Assembly: GCF_013337685.1 (NCBI RefSeq)
Contig: NZ_SUQN01000005.1
Coordinates: 186,001 to 250,000, forward strand
Source of the DNA: Citrobacter gillenii
Lineage (GTDB): Bacteria; Pseudomonadota; Gammaproteobacteria; Enterobacterales; Enterobacteriaceae
Length of the DNA: 64,000 nucleotides
Reading direction: 5' to 3'
How positions within the stretch are numbered: the stretch's first letter is position 1; the number at the start of each line of letters is the position of its first letter. Both the position numbers and the translations under genes were made by a program. Below the pieces are notes generated by a model. The model was not told the DNA's origin. It searched no databases and worked only from the letters and a program-made list of their open reading frames with translations. Below are positions 55,083 to 64,000 of this stretch, piece after piece.

Positions 55083-58000
55083 ATGGGTAAGGGTGGTGGC
55101 AGCAGTAAAACGCCGCATGAGGCTCCTGACGACCTGAAATCCAGTCAGATGCTGACCGTTGTTGATGCCATCTGCGAGGGGCCGATTGAAGGCCCTGTGG
55201 ACGGGCTGAAGAGTGTCAGAATTAACAAAACGCCGGTCCTCGACAGCGACGGTAACGCGATGGTTCACGGTGTCACCGTGGTTTACCGCGTGGGGGAGGA
55301 TGAGCAGACCGCGATGGAGGGGTTCGAAGACTCCGGCGCGGAAACCCTGCTGGGTGTGGAGGTGAAGAAGTCAGAGCCGGTTACCCGCACGATTACCACT
55401 AAAACGCTGGACCGTCTGCGCTTTACCTTTGGAGTGCAGTCGCTGGTCAGTACCAGTACCAAAGGCGACCGCAACCCGACCAGCGTACAGATGCTGATCC
55501 AGTTTCGCCGGGATGGCCAGTGGCAGGTGGAGCGGGATATCACCATTACGGGGAAAACGACCACGCAGTTTCTGGCATCCGTGGTGATTGATGATTTACC
55601 GCCCCGACCGTTTGAAGTCCGCATGCTGCGCCTCACTGATGACAGCACGACAGACCTGCTGCAGAACAAAACGGTGTGGTCGGGCTATACCGAAATCATC
55701 GATGTGAAACAACGTTACCCGAATACTGCTGTTATCGGCGTAAAAGTGGACGCGGAGCAGTTCGGCAGCCAGCAGGTCACGCGAAACTATCTCCTGCGCG
55801 GGCGTATTGTGCCGGTGCCGTCAAATTACGATCCTTTAAAACGGACGTATACGGGACTCTGGGACGGGACGTTTAAACCCGCCTGGACAGATAATCCGGC
55901 CTGGTGTGTGCTGGATATGCTGACTCACCCGCGCTATGGCATGGGAAGCCGCATTGGTGTTGCCGATGTGGACAAGTGGTCGCTGTATGCCATTGCACAG
56001 TACTGCGATCAGCCTGTTCCTGACGGTTTTGGCGGGACTGAGCCGCGTATCACCTGCAATGCGTATCTGACGGACCAGCGTAAAGCGTGGGACGTGCTGG
56101 GGGACTTCTGTTCCCTGATGCGCTGCATGCCGGTCTGGAACGGCAGCACCCTGACGTTTGTGCAGGACCGGCCCGCCGATAAAGTCTGGACCTATACGCA
56201 GAGTAATGTGGTGATGCCCGCTGACGGTGCGCCGTTCATCTACAGCTTCAGCGCACTGAAAGAGCGCCACAATGCCGCCGAGGTCCGTTACACCGACCCG
56301 AATAACGGCTGGGAAACGTCCACCGAACTGGTGGAAAACGACGCTGCCATCCGGCGCTACGGTCGCAACGTTCTGAAGATGGATGCATTCGCCTGTACCA
56401 GCCGTGGGCAGGCGCACCGCGCCGGACTATGGGCCGTCACCACCGAATTGCTGGAAACGCAGACGGTGGATTTCTCCGTGGGAGCCGAAGGGCTGCGACA
56501 TGTTCCCGGCGATATCATTGAGGTCTGTGACAGTGATTATGCCGGCGTGACCGTAGGCGGGCGCGTTCTGTCGGTCGACAGTCTTACGCGCACGCTCACG
56601 CTGGACCGTGAGGTGGAGATACCGGCAGGCGGCAATGTGGTGATGAACCTGGTGGGCAGCGATGGTCAGCCTGTTACCGTCGCAGTTACCGCGCACCCCG
56701 CCCCGGACTGCGTGACCGTCAGCCAGTTACCCGATGGCGTGGCGGAGTACAGCGTGTGGGGGCTGAAACTGCCGGACCTGCGCCAGCGCCTGTTTCGTTG
56801 TGTGGCCATACGGGAGAACGATGACGGCACGTATGCCATTACCGCCGTACAGCATGTTCCGGAGAAAGGATCCATCGTGGACAACGGGGCGACGTTTGAT
56901 CCGTTACCGGACACCGGTATAACGAATACGCCGCCTGCCGTGCAGCACCTGACCACAGAGATTCTGGCAGAGGAGGGGCAGTATCAGGCGCGGGCGCGAT
57001 GGGATACCCCGCGTGTGGTTAAGGGGGTTAACTTCTCCCTGCGCCTGACGGTGAAAGCGGAAGATAACAGCGACCGGCTGGCCAGCAGCCTGACCCTGAC
57101 AAAAACGGAGCATACTTTCCGTAACCTGACGCCGGGACGTTACACCCTGACGGTGCGGGCGGTGAACAGCCAGGGCCAACAGGGCGATCCGGCCAGCACG
57201 GATTTCAGCATCGCCGCACCGGCAGAACCTTCTTATGTTGAGCTGACTCCCGGCTATTTTCAGATAACAGCCACCCCACGCCAGGCGGTATACGACCCTA
57301 CGGTGCAGTATGAATTCTGGTTTACGGATACGCAGATTGCCGATATCCGCCAGGTGGAAACCGATGCGCGTTATCTCGGCACCGCGCTGTACTGGATTGC
57401 AGCAAACGCGAATATAAAACCCGGAAAGGATTATTACTTCTATATCCGGGCCGTGAACCAGGTCGGGAAATCGGCGTTCGTGGAGGCTAAAGGGCAGGCC
57501 AGCAACGATGCAGCGGGTTACCTGGATTTCTTCAAAGGGGAAATCACCGAAAGCCATCTGGGGAAAGAGCTGCTGGAGAAGGTGGAGCTGACGGAGGACA
57601 ACGCCAGCCGGCTGGATGAGTTTTCGAAAGAATGGCAGGACGCGAACGGCAAATGGAATGCCATGTGGGGCGTGAAGATAGAGCAGACCAAAGACGGGAA
57701 GCACTATGTGGCTGGTCTGGGCCTGAGTATGGAGGACACGGAAGAAGGGAAGATAAGCCAGTTTCTGGTAGCGGCTGATCGTATCGCGTTTATCAACCCT
57801 GCAAATGGCAATGAAACACCCGCCTTCGTGATGCAGGGTGACCAGATATTTATGAACGAGGTGTTCCTCAAATATCTGACGGCCCCGAGCATCACCAGCG
57901 GTGGGAACCCGCCGACCTTTACGCTGACGCCTGACGGCAGACTGACCGCCCGTAATGCCGATATCAGCGGTCATATCAGTGCGAGCTCTGGTGCCCTCAA

Positions 58001-58487
58001 TAATGTGACGATTGAGGAGAATTGCACCATAAAGGGGACGCTCCGGGCTGAGCGTATTTTGGGGGATATCGTTAAGGCTGCTGGTAAGGAATTTCCTTAC
58101 TTTCTTGAACCCAATACAGGTCAAAAACGGTACGCCAACGGGACACTGACGGTTGTGATTGAAGATGACCAGTCATTTGACCGACAGGTTTCCATTCCAG
58201 CGATTACCTTTCAGGGGGCAGCGTATGACAGCCAGACCAGTAACGACGTATGGGATGCCTGTACGCTGATTGTCAGGAAAAACGGGGTGGAGATCTACAA
58301 GCAGACAAGCAGAGGTGTACCGGCCGTTTTTTCTCGAACACTGGATATGCCTGTCGGGAGCGGACGGATGACGCTGAGTTTCAGCGTCAGTACACACGGT
58401 AACAGCAGCGGCTATCCATTTTCCCGAATCAGTGACCTGCTGGTTATTGTGACGAAAAAATCATCAGCCGGAATAACAATAAGTTAA
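55083..58487 (+). CDS. Host-specificity tail tip protein J
   Basis: This 1134-aa central tail fibre is like lambda gpJ. The N-terminus [20 protein letters not shown] and core are strongly conserved ([14 protein letters not shown] hub, [20 protein letters not shown]). Fibronectin-III domains (about 620-720) come next, and the C-terminal third (from about 950), which contacts the receptor, is divergent. The receptor is unknown. RBS AGAGGGAAC precedes the ATG. Confidence 0.93.
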   Translation: MGKGGGSSKTPHEAPDDLKSSQMLTVVDAICEGPIEGPVDGLKSVRINKTPVLDSDGNAMVHGVTVVYRVGEDEQTAMEGFEDSGAETLLGVEVKKSEPVTRTITTKTLDRLRFTFGVQSLVSTSTKGDRNPTSVQMLIQFRRDGQWQVERDITITGKTTTQFLASVVIDDLPPRPFEVRMLRLTDDSTTDLLQNKTVWSGYTEIIDVKQRYPNTAVIGVKVDAEQFGSQQVTRNYLLRGRIVPVPSNYDPLKRTYTGLWDGTFKPAWTDNPAWCVLDMLTHPRYGMGSRIGVADVDKWSLYAIAQYCDQPVPDGFGGTEPRITCNAYLTDQRKAWDVLGDFCSLMRCMPVWNGSTLTFVQDRPADKVWTYTQSNVVMPADGAPFIYSFSALKERHNAAEVRYTDPNNGWETSTELVENDAAIRRYGRNVLKMDAFACTSRGQAHRAGLWAVTTELLETQTVDFSVGAEGLRHVPGDIIEVCDSDYAGVTVGGRVLSVDSLTRTLTLDREVEIPAGGNVVMNLVGSDGQPVTVAVTAHPAPDCVTVSQLPDGVAEYSVWGLKLPDLRQRLFRCVAIRENDDGTYAITAVQHVPEKGSIVDNGATFDPLPDTGITNTPPAVQHLTTEILAEEGQYQARARWDTPRVVKGVNFSLRLTVKAEDNSDRLASSLTLTKTEHTFRNLTPGRYTLTVRAVNSQGQQGDPASTDFSIAAPAEPSYVELTPGYFQITATPRQAVYDPTVQYEFWFTDTQIADIRQVETDARYLGTALYWIAANANIKPGKDYYFYIRAVNQVGKSAFVEAKGQASNDAAGYLDFFKGEITESHLGKELLEKVELTEDNASRLDEFSKEWQDANGKWNAMWGVKIEQTKDGKHYVAGLGLSMEDTEEGKISQFLVAADRIAFINPANGNETPAFVMQGDQIFMNEVFLKYLTAPSITSGGNPPTFTLTPDGRLTARNADISGHISASSGALNNVTIEENCTIKGTLRAERILGDIVKAAGKEFPYFLEPNTGQKRYANGTLTVVIEDDQSFDRQVSIPAITFQGAAYDSQTSNDVWDACTLIVRKNGVEIYKQTSRGVPAVFSRTLDMPVGSGRMTLSFSVSTHGNSSGYPFSRISDLLVIVTKKSSAGITIS

Positions 58488-58493
58488 TGACAG

Positions 58494-58517
58494 AAACCGC
58501 CTCCGGGCGGTTTTTTT
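58494..58517 (+). terminator. Terminator after J
   Basis: AAACCGCC-TCCG-GGCGGTTT with a run of T is the third copy of this stem-loop, between J and the side tail fibre. Confidence 0.88.
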
Positions 58518-58528
58518 ATGGAGGTAGT

Positions 58529-60205
58529 ATGCCGGTACTCATATCAGGCATTCTCAGAGATGGCGCGGGAAACCCCGTACAGGACTGCACTATTCAGCTG
58601 AGCGCTAAGAAAACCAGTCCGACCGTTGTTGTGGAGGTGACTTCATCCACTCTTACAGGAGCGGACGGTCACTACAGCATTGAGGCTGAGCCCGGTTATT
58701 ACAGTGTGTCACTGTTGCGGGAAGGTTTTCCTCCCTCAGTGGCCGGTGACATTTATGTGGCCCCTAACGATACGCCGGATACCCTGAATGCGTTTCTCGA
58801 TGCGCCGAAGGATGCGGACCTTCGTCCGGAGGTGATGAAACGCTTTGAGGAAATGGTAAACCGCGTTGTGGATTTGAGCGGTGCAACAGAGAAGGATCGG
58901 GAACGCGCTGAACAGGCCGCACAGTCAGCCGCACAGAGCAATGATAATGCAGCCGCATCTGAAAATGCCGCGCGTGAAAGCGCCCTCACGGCCACGCAGG
59001 CGGCAGAACAGGGTGATAACAGCGCGGCAGCTGCGGCCCTGAGTGAGCAGTATGCCAGAGAGTCCAGCAACAAGGCTGCTAAATCAGAAGCTGAAGCAGC
59101 AGCCAGTGCAGAATCGGCATCAGCAAGTGAAGCATCAGCCCTGCAGGCAGCCGAAACGGCTGAGAACCAGAAAGATGCAGCCACTGAGAGCGCCACCCGC
59201 GCAGAACAGGCCAGAAATGAGGCCCTGACGCTGCGCGATGAAGCTCAGGAAAATGCCCTGAATGCCCGGAACAGCGCACAGGCTGCTGCTTCCAGTGAGA
59301 AAGAAAGTGGACAGGCAAGGGATGAAGCACAGCTTCTTGCTGAACAGGCCAGAAGTGCAGCCTCAAAAGCCGCCGCTGATACTATTAAAGAGATACAGGA
59401 AAGTGAAGACCTCAGTGGTCCGCCAGGTCCGCCAGGTCCGCAGGGGCCAGCAGGTGAAAAAGGTGAAAAGGGGGACAAGGGAGACACCGGATTAACGGGG
59501 GCAACAGGACCAACTGGCCCTGCAGGTCCGCAGGGCCTGGCAGGTGCAAAAGGCGAAAAGGGTGACAAGGGAGACACCGGGCTAACGGGGGCAACAGGAC
59601 CAACTGGCCCTGCAGGTCCGCAGGGCCTGGCAGGTGCAAAAGGCGAAAAGGGTGACAAGGGAGACACCGGGCTAACGGGGGCTACAGGACCAATTGGCCC
59701 TGCAGGTCCGCAGGGACCGACAGGTGCAAAAGGTGAAAAGGGTGACAAAGGAGATGCCGGGTTAACTGGTGCCAGAGGGGCTACTGGAGCAACTGGCCCG
59801 GCAGGCGCAAAAGGGGATAAGGGAGATAAAGGGGATACCGGGTTAACTGGACCGCAAGGACCTGCAGGCGCTAAGGGTGCAACAGGCGCTACGGGACCGC
59901 AAGGACCGCAGGGACCAGCAGGCGCACCAGCGGGTGCTCTTCATGCTGTAGGTACGTTTGCGCTGGCGTATATATCATCGCCCAGGCCTGTAAATCCTGG
60001 TGCCAGTTATGCAGGGAGTAGTTTACAAGCTTGCGGAATTCTCAGTAGCAGCGTGGGTAAATCATCGTTTTGTATCAAGGTTGGTATCAGTTCATATACT
60101 TTGCCAGGTACATGGCGTGCATGTGGCGTTGTATCCTCCTCATCTGATGGTTTAGTTTCAGGTAATTTTGAATATTACGCTGGTCTTTTTCAGCGAATTT
60201 CATAA
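58529..60205 (+). CDS. Side tail fibre with collagen-like repeats
   Basis: This 558-aa fibre has an N-terminal phage_tail_N domain ([20 protein letters not shown]). A long Ala-rich coiled coil (about 130-300) is followed by Gly-X-Y collagen-like repeats (about 305-470). The short C-terminal tip ([20 protein letters not shown]) is probably for receptor binding. Trimerisation is expected from both coiled coil and collagen parts. GGAGG lies 4 bp before the ATG at 58529. The fibre chaperone follows 11 bp after its stop. Confidence 0.88.
   Translation: MPVLISGILRDGAGNPVQDCTIQLSAKKTSPTVVVEVTSSTLTGADGHYSIEAEPGYYSVSLLREGFPPSVAGDIYVAPNDTPDTLNAFLDAPKDADLRPEVMKRFEEMVNRVVDLSGATEKDRERAEQAAQSAAQSNDNAAASENAARESALTATQAAEQGDNSAAAAALSEQYARESSNKAAKSEAEAAASAESASASEASALQAAETAENQKDAATESATRAEQARNEALTLRDEAQENALNARNSAQAAASSEKESGQARDEAQLLAEQARSAASKAAADTIKEIQESEDLSGPPGPPGPQGPAGEKGEKGDKGDTGLTGATGPTGPAGPQGLAGAKGEKGDKGDTGLTGATGPTGPAGPQGLAGAKGEKGDKGDTGLTGATGPIGPAGPQGPTGAKGEKGDKGDAGLTGARGATGATGPAGAKGDKGDKGDTGLTGPQGPAGAKGATGATGPQGPQGPAGAPAGALHAVGTFALAYISSPRPVNPGASYAGSSLQACGILSSSVGKSSFCIKVGISSYTLPGTWRACGVVSSSSDGLVSGNFEYYAGLFQRIS
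59450..59809 (+). repeat. 90-bp tandem repeats encoding collagen-like segments
   Basis: Units start at 59450, 59540, 59630 and 59720, each encoding 30 residues of the form [17 protein letters not shown]... The first three are almost identical at DNA level; the fourth diverges midway. Copy number can change by recombination. Confidence 0.85.
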
Positions 60206-60216
60206 CAGGAGATTGT

Positions 60217-60804
60217 ATGAACATTAAGGACATTCAGGCTCCTGAGTGGGCGAATAAAGAACATACAGCGATTAACTGTAAGGTTAAATTTGCAGAGTTT
60301 GATGAGTTTCTGCCGTTCACTGCATGTCAGAACGATAATGAGGAGCATGGCAGGCGAATTTACAGTGAACTTGAATCCGGAAAGTATGGTCCTGTCACCC
60401 CTTTTGTTGTGACTGACAAAATGGTGGATAATTCACGCAACCAGAAGCTGGCTGAAATCAGCAACTGGCGGGATGCACAGGAAAACGCAAATATTATTTT
60501 TGAACTGGATGGTCATCGCTGGGATGGCGGAAAAGCCTCACAAGAACGGCTTGCTCCAGTTGTGGCAGTTGCGGGTTCAGGGGGGCTGCCGGAAGGGTTC
60601 TTCTGGACCGATGCGGATAATCACGATATTCCGGTGAATGCGGCGTTCCTGAAGCAACTGGAAGCGGCAATGGTGCAGGCGGTGGTGATACAGGGTTTTA
60701 AAATCCACGAACGGCAGCGGCAAATGAAAGAAAAGGTGGTGATGCTGAAGAGTCTGGATGAGATAGCGCAGTACAGGGTTGGCTGGCCGGAGGGCGATGG
60801 ATGA
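60217..60804 (+). CDS. tfa: Tail fibre assembly chaperone (Tfa, DUF4376)
   Basis: This 195-aa chaperone assists folding or trimerisation of the fibre tip. The N-terminal half (MNIKDIQAPEWANKEHTAIN) is fibre-specific and the C-terminal half is the DUF4376-type domain (ISNWRDAQENANIIFELDGHRWDGGK...FFWTDADNHDIPV). It directly follows the fibre gene. Confidence 0.9.
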   Translation: MNIKDIQAPEWANKEHTAINCKVKFAEFDEFLPFTACQNDNEEHGRRIYSELESGKYGPVTPFVVTDKMVDNSRNQKLAEISNWRDAQENANIIFELDGHRWDGGKASQERLAPVVAVAGSGGLPEGFFWTDADNHDIPVNAAFLKQLEAAMVQAVVIQGFKIHERQRQMKEKVVMLKSLDEIAQYRVGWPEGDG

Positions 60805-60832
60805 GTCAGTTCACTACCCCGGCAATCCTGGA

Positions 60833-60974
60833 AATGCTGGGACACTAACATTTCCTGAACAATGCTGCTTATCTGTTCCTTCCCATACTTGCTGGCGTCA
60901 GTGTTGATCGCCGGCAGTGTCATGAGCGGTTTTACCCGAACACCAGCATCGGGGGAAGAACGCTCCCTCATCAT
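60833..60974 (-). pseudogene. Gene fragment in the 60805-61222 gap
   Basis: On the minus strand a frame starts MMRERSSPDAGVRVKPLMTL and keeps protein-like sequence for about 47 codons, then runs into the end of the tfa region. It looks like the 5' part of a gene cut by recombination. The rest of 60805-61222 is AT-rich and shows no gene; it probably holds the promoter of the EAL gene. Confidence 0.35.
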
Positions 60975-61222
60975 ACTCAGCCCCCTTGAATGCTATCATG
61001 TTCACGATGTTTGTACATGTAGGGAGACATGTACTTGATTGAAATGGAGACATAAATCTCACTTATATAGTTTTGTACTATAGTATGATGTCAGTTTCTA
61101 ATGGAAAGTATAAAGAAACAACTATTGTTGCCGATAATCTATTTTAATTGTATGTTCAACATTGTATATTGATAGTGGAATGTATGTTGTCACAAAGGGT
61201 TAGGATATATTAAGAGGTTTGT

Positions 61223-62782
61223 GTGATAAAGAACTACAAATTGACTACACTTAAGCCCTATGTGATATCAATCACATTTTCATTTTTGCTGTTTTTGTCG
61301 TTAACTGAGATTTCTACTTATTATATATATAAGGAGCGTATCGGTTCATATACAGAACGAGTATTGAATAGAAGTGTTAGTCTCATTCAACAGATTGATG
61401 AAATAAATGATGGTTATGAGATGTTTGATGCTTATAGTCCCTGTAGTGAACTACAGCTTCATGCTGTAAGAATCGCTCTATGGCCTTATGCACTTATAAA
61501 GGATATATCATTTATTTCTAATGGGGCAATTACTTGTACTGCGTTGTGGGGAAAGTTGCCAGCACCATTATTACTCAACATATACGATAGAAAAGTTGAA
61601 AAGGATAACTTGACGTGGTTTTTTGGCGTGTTGTTGGAAAATAATGTTAAAGCTGATTTACTAAGCAACCAAAAATTAGCTATAACGATTTCACCATTTG
61701 CTTTTAACAGATTTGCTACAGACCATGAAGAGAAAGGATTTTCAGCAATTGTCGGCAATAGAGATCATTCTCTTCATTTGTTTAGGTTTGGTGAACTGGT
61801 CGATCTGCTTGAGGAGGCTAAACATGATAAATCCTATCAGTTAGGACTTATTACTACGCAAAGTTGTAATGGAAAACATGACATCTGTGTCATGGGAGGA
61901 GTTAAATTTCCGTGGGTGAGTTTCGATAATTGGTTAATGATATTGTTGATTGCATTTACATCTATTGTAACAGGTGTTCTTTTAGGTGTTGTTTATAATC
62001 AAAAGGTTGCACGCAAACAATCATTAGTATCAAGATTAAAAAATGCCATAAGAAATGAATCATTATATCTTGTATATCAACCTATTTATAAAATAAAAAC
62101 CGGTATGGTTATTGGTGTAGAGGCACTAATTAGATGGGATGACCATGATATTGGTAGCATTCCTCCTGATATTTTTATCCCTATTGCAGAGAGACATAAT
62201 TTAATTCAAGATGTAAGTAATCTTGTATTTCGAATGGTAGTAAAAGAAGCTAGGTCCCTTTCTGAAAAATTTAATGTCTTTATAAGCATTAATGTTAGTT
62301 CACAAGACCTTTTGTCTGAATCTTTTCAAAGAAAAGTGTTTCAGATGATCGATGAATTAAATATAAAGCCCGGAATGATAATGATGGAATTAACAGAAAG
62401 ACAGAGTGCGGATCTAAATTCACTCCAAAAGGTAATTTCTTTATTTAATGATAAAGGTATTTCAATAGCCATTGATGATTTCGGGACGGGCTATTCAAAT
62501 TTAAACTGGCTGTCAAGTTTACAAATAGATGAAATTAAAATTGATAAATCAATTACAGACTCTATCGATGAATACTCTATAAGTAATAATTTATTATCAG
62601 GATTGGTAGAGATTTTTAAAGATATAACTCATAAGGTCGTATTCGAAGGTGTGGAAACATCAACTCAGGTTAATTATTTAACTGAAATGTTCCCTGAGTG
62701 CGGTGTACAGGGATGGTATTACTCAAAGCCGTTATCTATAGATAAATTGACAAAATTAGTCGAGGATGCCAATTTGCCTTAA
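61223..62782 (+). CDS. CSS-EAL cyclic-di-GMP phosphodiesterase
   Basis: This 519-aa inner-membrane enzyme hydrolyses c-di-GMP. A membrane helix (about 11-31), a periplasmic CSS-type domain with Cys74, Cys105, Cys215 and Cys222, and a second helix (236-256) precede a cytoplasmic EAL domain. The EAL active site looks complete: Glu300 in EAL, Asn357, Glu389, Asp418-Asp419, Lys439, Glu475, Glu478 and Gln496. Activity would favour motility over biofilm. GTG start with AGAGG upstream. It is very AT-rich against the tail genes, marking separate acquisition. Confidence 0.9.
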   Translation: MIKNYKLTTLKPYVISITFSFLLFLSLTEISTYYIYKERIGSYTERVLNRSVSLIQQIDEINDGYEMFDAYSPCSELQLHAVRIALWPYALIKDISFISNGAITCTALWGKLPAPLLLNIYDRKVEKDNLTWFFGVLLENNVKADLLSNQKLAITISPFAFNRFATDHEEKGFSAIVGNRDHSLHLFRFGELVDLLEEAKHDKSYQLGLITTQSCNGKHDICVMGGVKFPWVSFDNWLMILLIAFTSIVTGVLLGVVYNQKVARKQSLVSRLKNAIRNESLYLVYQPIYKIKTGMVIGVEALIRWDDHDIGSIPPDIFIPIAERHNLIQDVSNLVFRMVVKEARSLSEKFNVFISINVSSQDLLSESFQRKVFQMIDELNIKPGMIMMELTERQSADLNSLQKVISLFNDKGISIAIDDFGTGYSNLNWLSSLQIDEIKIDKSITDSIDEYSISNNLLSGLVEIFKDITHKVVFEGVETSTQVNYLTEMFPECGVQGWYYSKPLSIDKLTKLVEDANLP

Positions 62783-62887
62783 TAGTTATTACTTTATTTT
62801 CATTGTTTTCACATTCTATATAACACGCGTAACCGCGAGCTATATAAATTTAGCTGCAGAAGGATTTTGATATCTTGCCGCATTCAA

Positions 62888-62992
62888 TCAGCTAGTTGGC
62901 TCAAAATTGTATGGAATGTTGCGTTCACCTTCTTCAGCGAGCAGGGCAAGATAGTCCTCTCGTGTCATTGACTGTGAAAAGCGTCCACACAT
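62888..62992 (-). pseudogene. Truncated SRAP (YedK/HMCES-like) gene, first 34 codons
   Basis: The frame MCGRFSQSMTREDYLALLAE...NIPYNFEPTS-stop matches the start of YedK, which traps abasic sites through Cys2. Only the N-terminal 34 codons remain of about 220, after a good RBS GGAGG. It cannot encode an active enzyme. The surrounding 62783-63228 holds no other gene that I can see. Confidence 0.8.
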
Positions 62993-63228
62993 AGAAACCT
63001 CCAGCCATATGTCAGACTAAAAGTATTGGGCAGTAAGAAAAAGTGGTGCGCACCGTTAAAGATTTAAACGGAGCTTGTAAAATAAATCGGAATGATTTCT
63101 TTGTGAATTGATGAATTCCGAAAGTGAAGGGGGCCTTAATCATTGTGTTCGAGAGCGATTAATAGACAACATTTGACGGACTTTTTCCCAGTAATTCCCC
63201 GAAGCTTCCCCTTTCAGAAAACAGACAT

Positions 63229-63251
63229 AAAAAAACAGCCGTAACAGGCTG
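63229..63251 (-). terminator. Terminator behind the tRNA-like relic
   Basis: On the minus strand CAGCC-TGTTAC-GGCTG is followed by seven T. It lies about 16 bp after the CCA end of the tRNA-Pro-like sequence, as behind a tRNA gene. Confidence 0.8.
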
Positions 63252-63267
63252 GTTATTAAAGGATTTT

Positions 63268-63349
63268 TGGTCGGCGCGAGAGGATTTGAACCTCCGCCCC
63301 CCCGACACCCCATGATGGCGAGTTACCGCTTAAGGGCTGCTATGTGCCA
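63268..63349 (-). pseudogene. tRNA-Pro(GGG)-like relic
   Basis: Read on the minus strand, the 3' half (anticodon loop ATGGGGT, T-arm GGAGGTTCAAATCCTC, end GCCGACCA) nearly equals proL. The 5' half is altered: the D-arm no longer pairs and the acceptor and anticodon stems have mismatches. It is unlikely to be a working tRNA. It could be an old attachment-site relic or a phage-borne tRNA mimic. Confidence 0.65.
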
Positions 63350-63529
63350 TGAGCAGACAGTTCGTACGTAACTATTGTGCTCAGATTTTTCATTGAAGGG
63401 ATTATTGCGCATATCTGAACCCCACCGCTATGGTCGGTTTGTCCCCGGCTGGGGAAGTCCGGAATGCGTTCACCCTAAGAGGATATTCCGCTTATCCTCT
63501 GGGGTAGTTTTGGATTAGTTAAGCTTGTT

Positions 63530-63787
63530 TTAGGTAGACGAGAGTATATTTAATATTCTCTCCGTAAGTTTATCCTCATAACCTTCCTCTACTGGATGAT
63601 TGAATTTTACAAGAGGACCAGAACTTTTGGCTTGATCATAAGATCTTTCAAGTACTCCAGGTTCAGCACTCATGCTGTTTATCACAGTAGATAAAACGCT
63701 AATAGCAATCTTTGATGCGTGAAGGTCGAGTCTCAGATCGTCTAGATTTCTCTCAAGGATTTCAACGCGTTCATTTAAGTCAGCCAT
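63530..63787 (-). CDS. Small coiled-coil protein of unknown function
   Basis: This 85-aa protein (MADLNERVEILERNLDDLRL) has an N-terminal coiled coil and an acidic C-terminal part. AGGAG lies 5 bp before the ATG. A hairpin AGAGGATA...TATCCTCT at 63478-63500 lies after its stop. No family recognised. Its start overlaps the end of a degraded dehydrogenase frame by 13 bp. Confidence 0.7.
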   Translation of the reverse strand: MADLNERVEILERNLDDLRLDLHASKIAISVLSTVINSMSAEPGVLERSYDQAKSSGPLVKFNHPVEEGYEDKLTERILNILSST

Positions 63788-64000
63788 TTAATCTCCTGGG
63801 TGTCTGGGAAGAAGGGTATTACCACACGATCGCCAATACTGGCCGCTGTCACTTCCGGTTTTGTCTCAACGGCCTCTGTCATAAACTCATGGCCAAAGAT
63901 GTCACCATGAAGTGCACTGGGGTTTACCCCGATAAATATGCGGGGCCCGAACCACAGATAGCACTTTACGTTACACGAATAACAATATCTTACGGCGTTT
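63775..64000 (-). pseudogene. Fragment of a zinc-type alcohol dehydrogenase
   Basis: On the minus strand the frame is open to the window edge and reads ...SALHGDIFGHEFMTEAVE...ASIGDRVVIPF, then ends after an unrelated FFPDTQEIKWLT. LHGDIFGHEFM and GDRVVIPF are hallmarks of the GroES-like domain of medium-chain zinc dehydrogenases. The catalytic-cysteine region (YSCNVKCYLW) looks degraded and the cofactor domain is missing. It is therefore a remnant. Confidence 0.6.

Larger units (their letters stand above)
16875..64000. mobile_element. Lambdoid cos-type prophage (HK97-like head, lambda-like tail) with arsenic cargo; right end not reached
   Basis: Integration, recombination, immunity, replication, lysis, packaging, head and tail modules follow in lambdoid order, with int next to the host gene phoP. 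The left boundary is estimated within 16870-16890. At the right, phage-type genes are certain to 60804 (tail-fibre chaperone). From there to 64000 are an EAL protein and gene fragments that may be phage cargo or another element. purB and a repeat of the left junction are not seen, so the right border is open. Confidence 0.85.

Noticed and set aside
56904..58124. 406-codon frame antisense to gene J
   Set aside because: Long only because of high GC and codon bias of J; no RBS or recognisable domain.
59450..59809. Regular 90-bp repeats considered as a CRISPR or minisatellite
   Set aside because: Units are contiguous, in frame and encode Gly-X-Y residues; no spacers.
63268..63349. Functional tRNA-Pro
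   Set aside because: D-arm does not fold and acceptor and anticodon stems have mismatches.
63889..64000. Forward frame at the window edge starting ATGGCCAAAGAT
   Set aside because: The reverse strand shows the dehydrogenase motifs LHGDIFGHEFM and GDRVVIPF, so the forward frame is its shadow.

Overview
Organism and setting. The first 16.8 kb is conserved enterobacterial backbone in the gene order mfd-ycfT-lolCDE-nagK-cobB-potDCBA-pepT-roxA-phoQP. Protein sequences are close to, but distinct from, E. coli and Salmonella. PhoQ is 487 aa as in Salmonella, CobB is a few residues shorter than in E. coli, and REP/BIME and ERIC repeats sit where they do in this group. I read this as the Escherichia/Salmonella/Citrobacter clade, most likely Citrobacter, without proof of species.

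Prophage. Directly upstream of phoP, where purB would be expected, a lambdoid cos-type prophage begins. Its integrase stop codon lies 73 bp from the phoP start codon. Leftward genes are int, xis, a RecE-N/DEDDh exonuclease chimera, an Rrf2-type regulator and two small genes. A short Cro/CI-type repressor with no cleavage domain sits between two operator/promoter regions. Rightward come YdaS/YdaT-like genes, a DnaT-like initiator carrying reiterated 7-mers, and a lambda-P-like protein. Next is a 6-kb arsenic-resistance cargo: arsRDABC of the R773 type, plus a divergent arsR2/arsP pair. After the cargo come an SOS-boxed dinI-like gene with a small partner, rusA, DUF968 and DUF1133 (the usual Q position). 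The lysis region carries a FlxA-like gene with a sigma-28 promoter, a broken holin, and a working holin/SAR-endolysin/Rz/Rz1 set. Then come a DUF4145 gene, a cos site, an HNH nuclease and a full HK97-like head module. A lambda-like tail follows, with a programmed frameshift (G/GT), tape measure, M, L, K, I, J, a collagen-like side fibre and a Tfa chaperone.

Right end. Past the tail fibre the DNA becomes AT-rich and carries a complete CSS-EAL cyclic-di-GMP phosphodiesterase. After it lies a set of fragments: a truncated SRAP (YedK-like) gene, a tRNA-Pro-like relic, an unknown 85-aa protein and a broken zinc alcohol dehydrogenase. purB and the right attachment site are not reached, so the right border of the prophage is unknown.

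How it works together. The morphogenesis, lysis, replication and integration sets look intact, so the prophage may be functional. The repressor type plus the LexA-boxed dinI operon suggests induction through an antirepressor rather than RecA-stimulated repressor cleavage. The host gains arsenite, arsenate and possibly organoarsenical resistance, a flagellar-regulon-linked gene and a cyclic-di-GMP hydrolase. The integration point places foreign DNA immediately upstream of the phoPQ core promoter.
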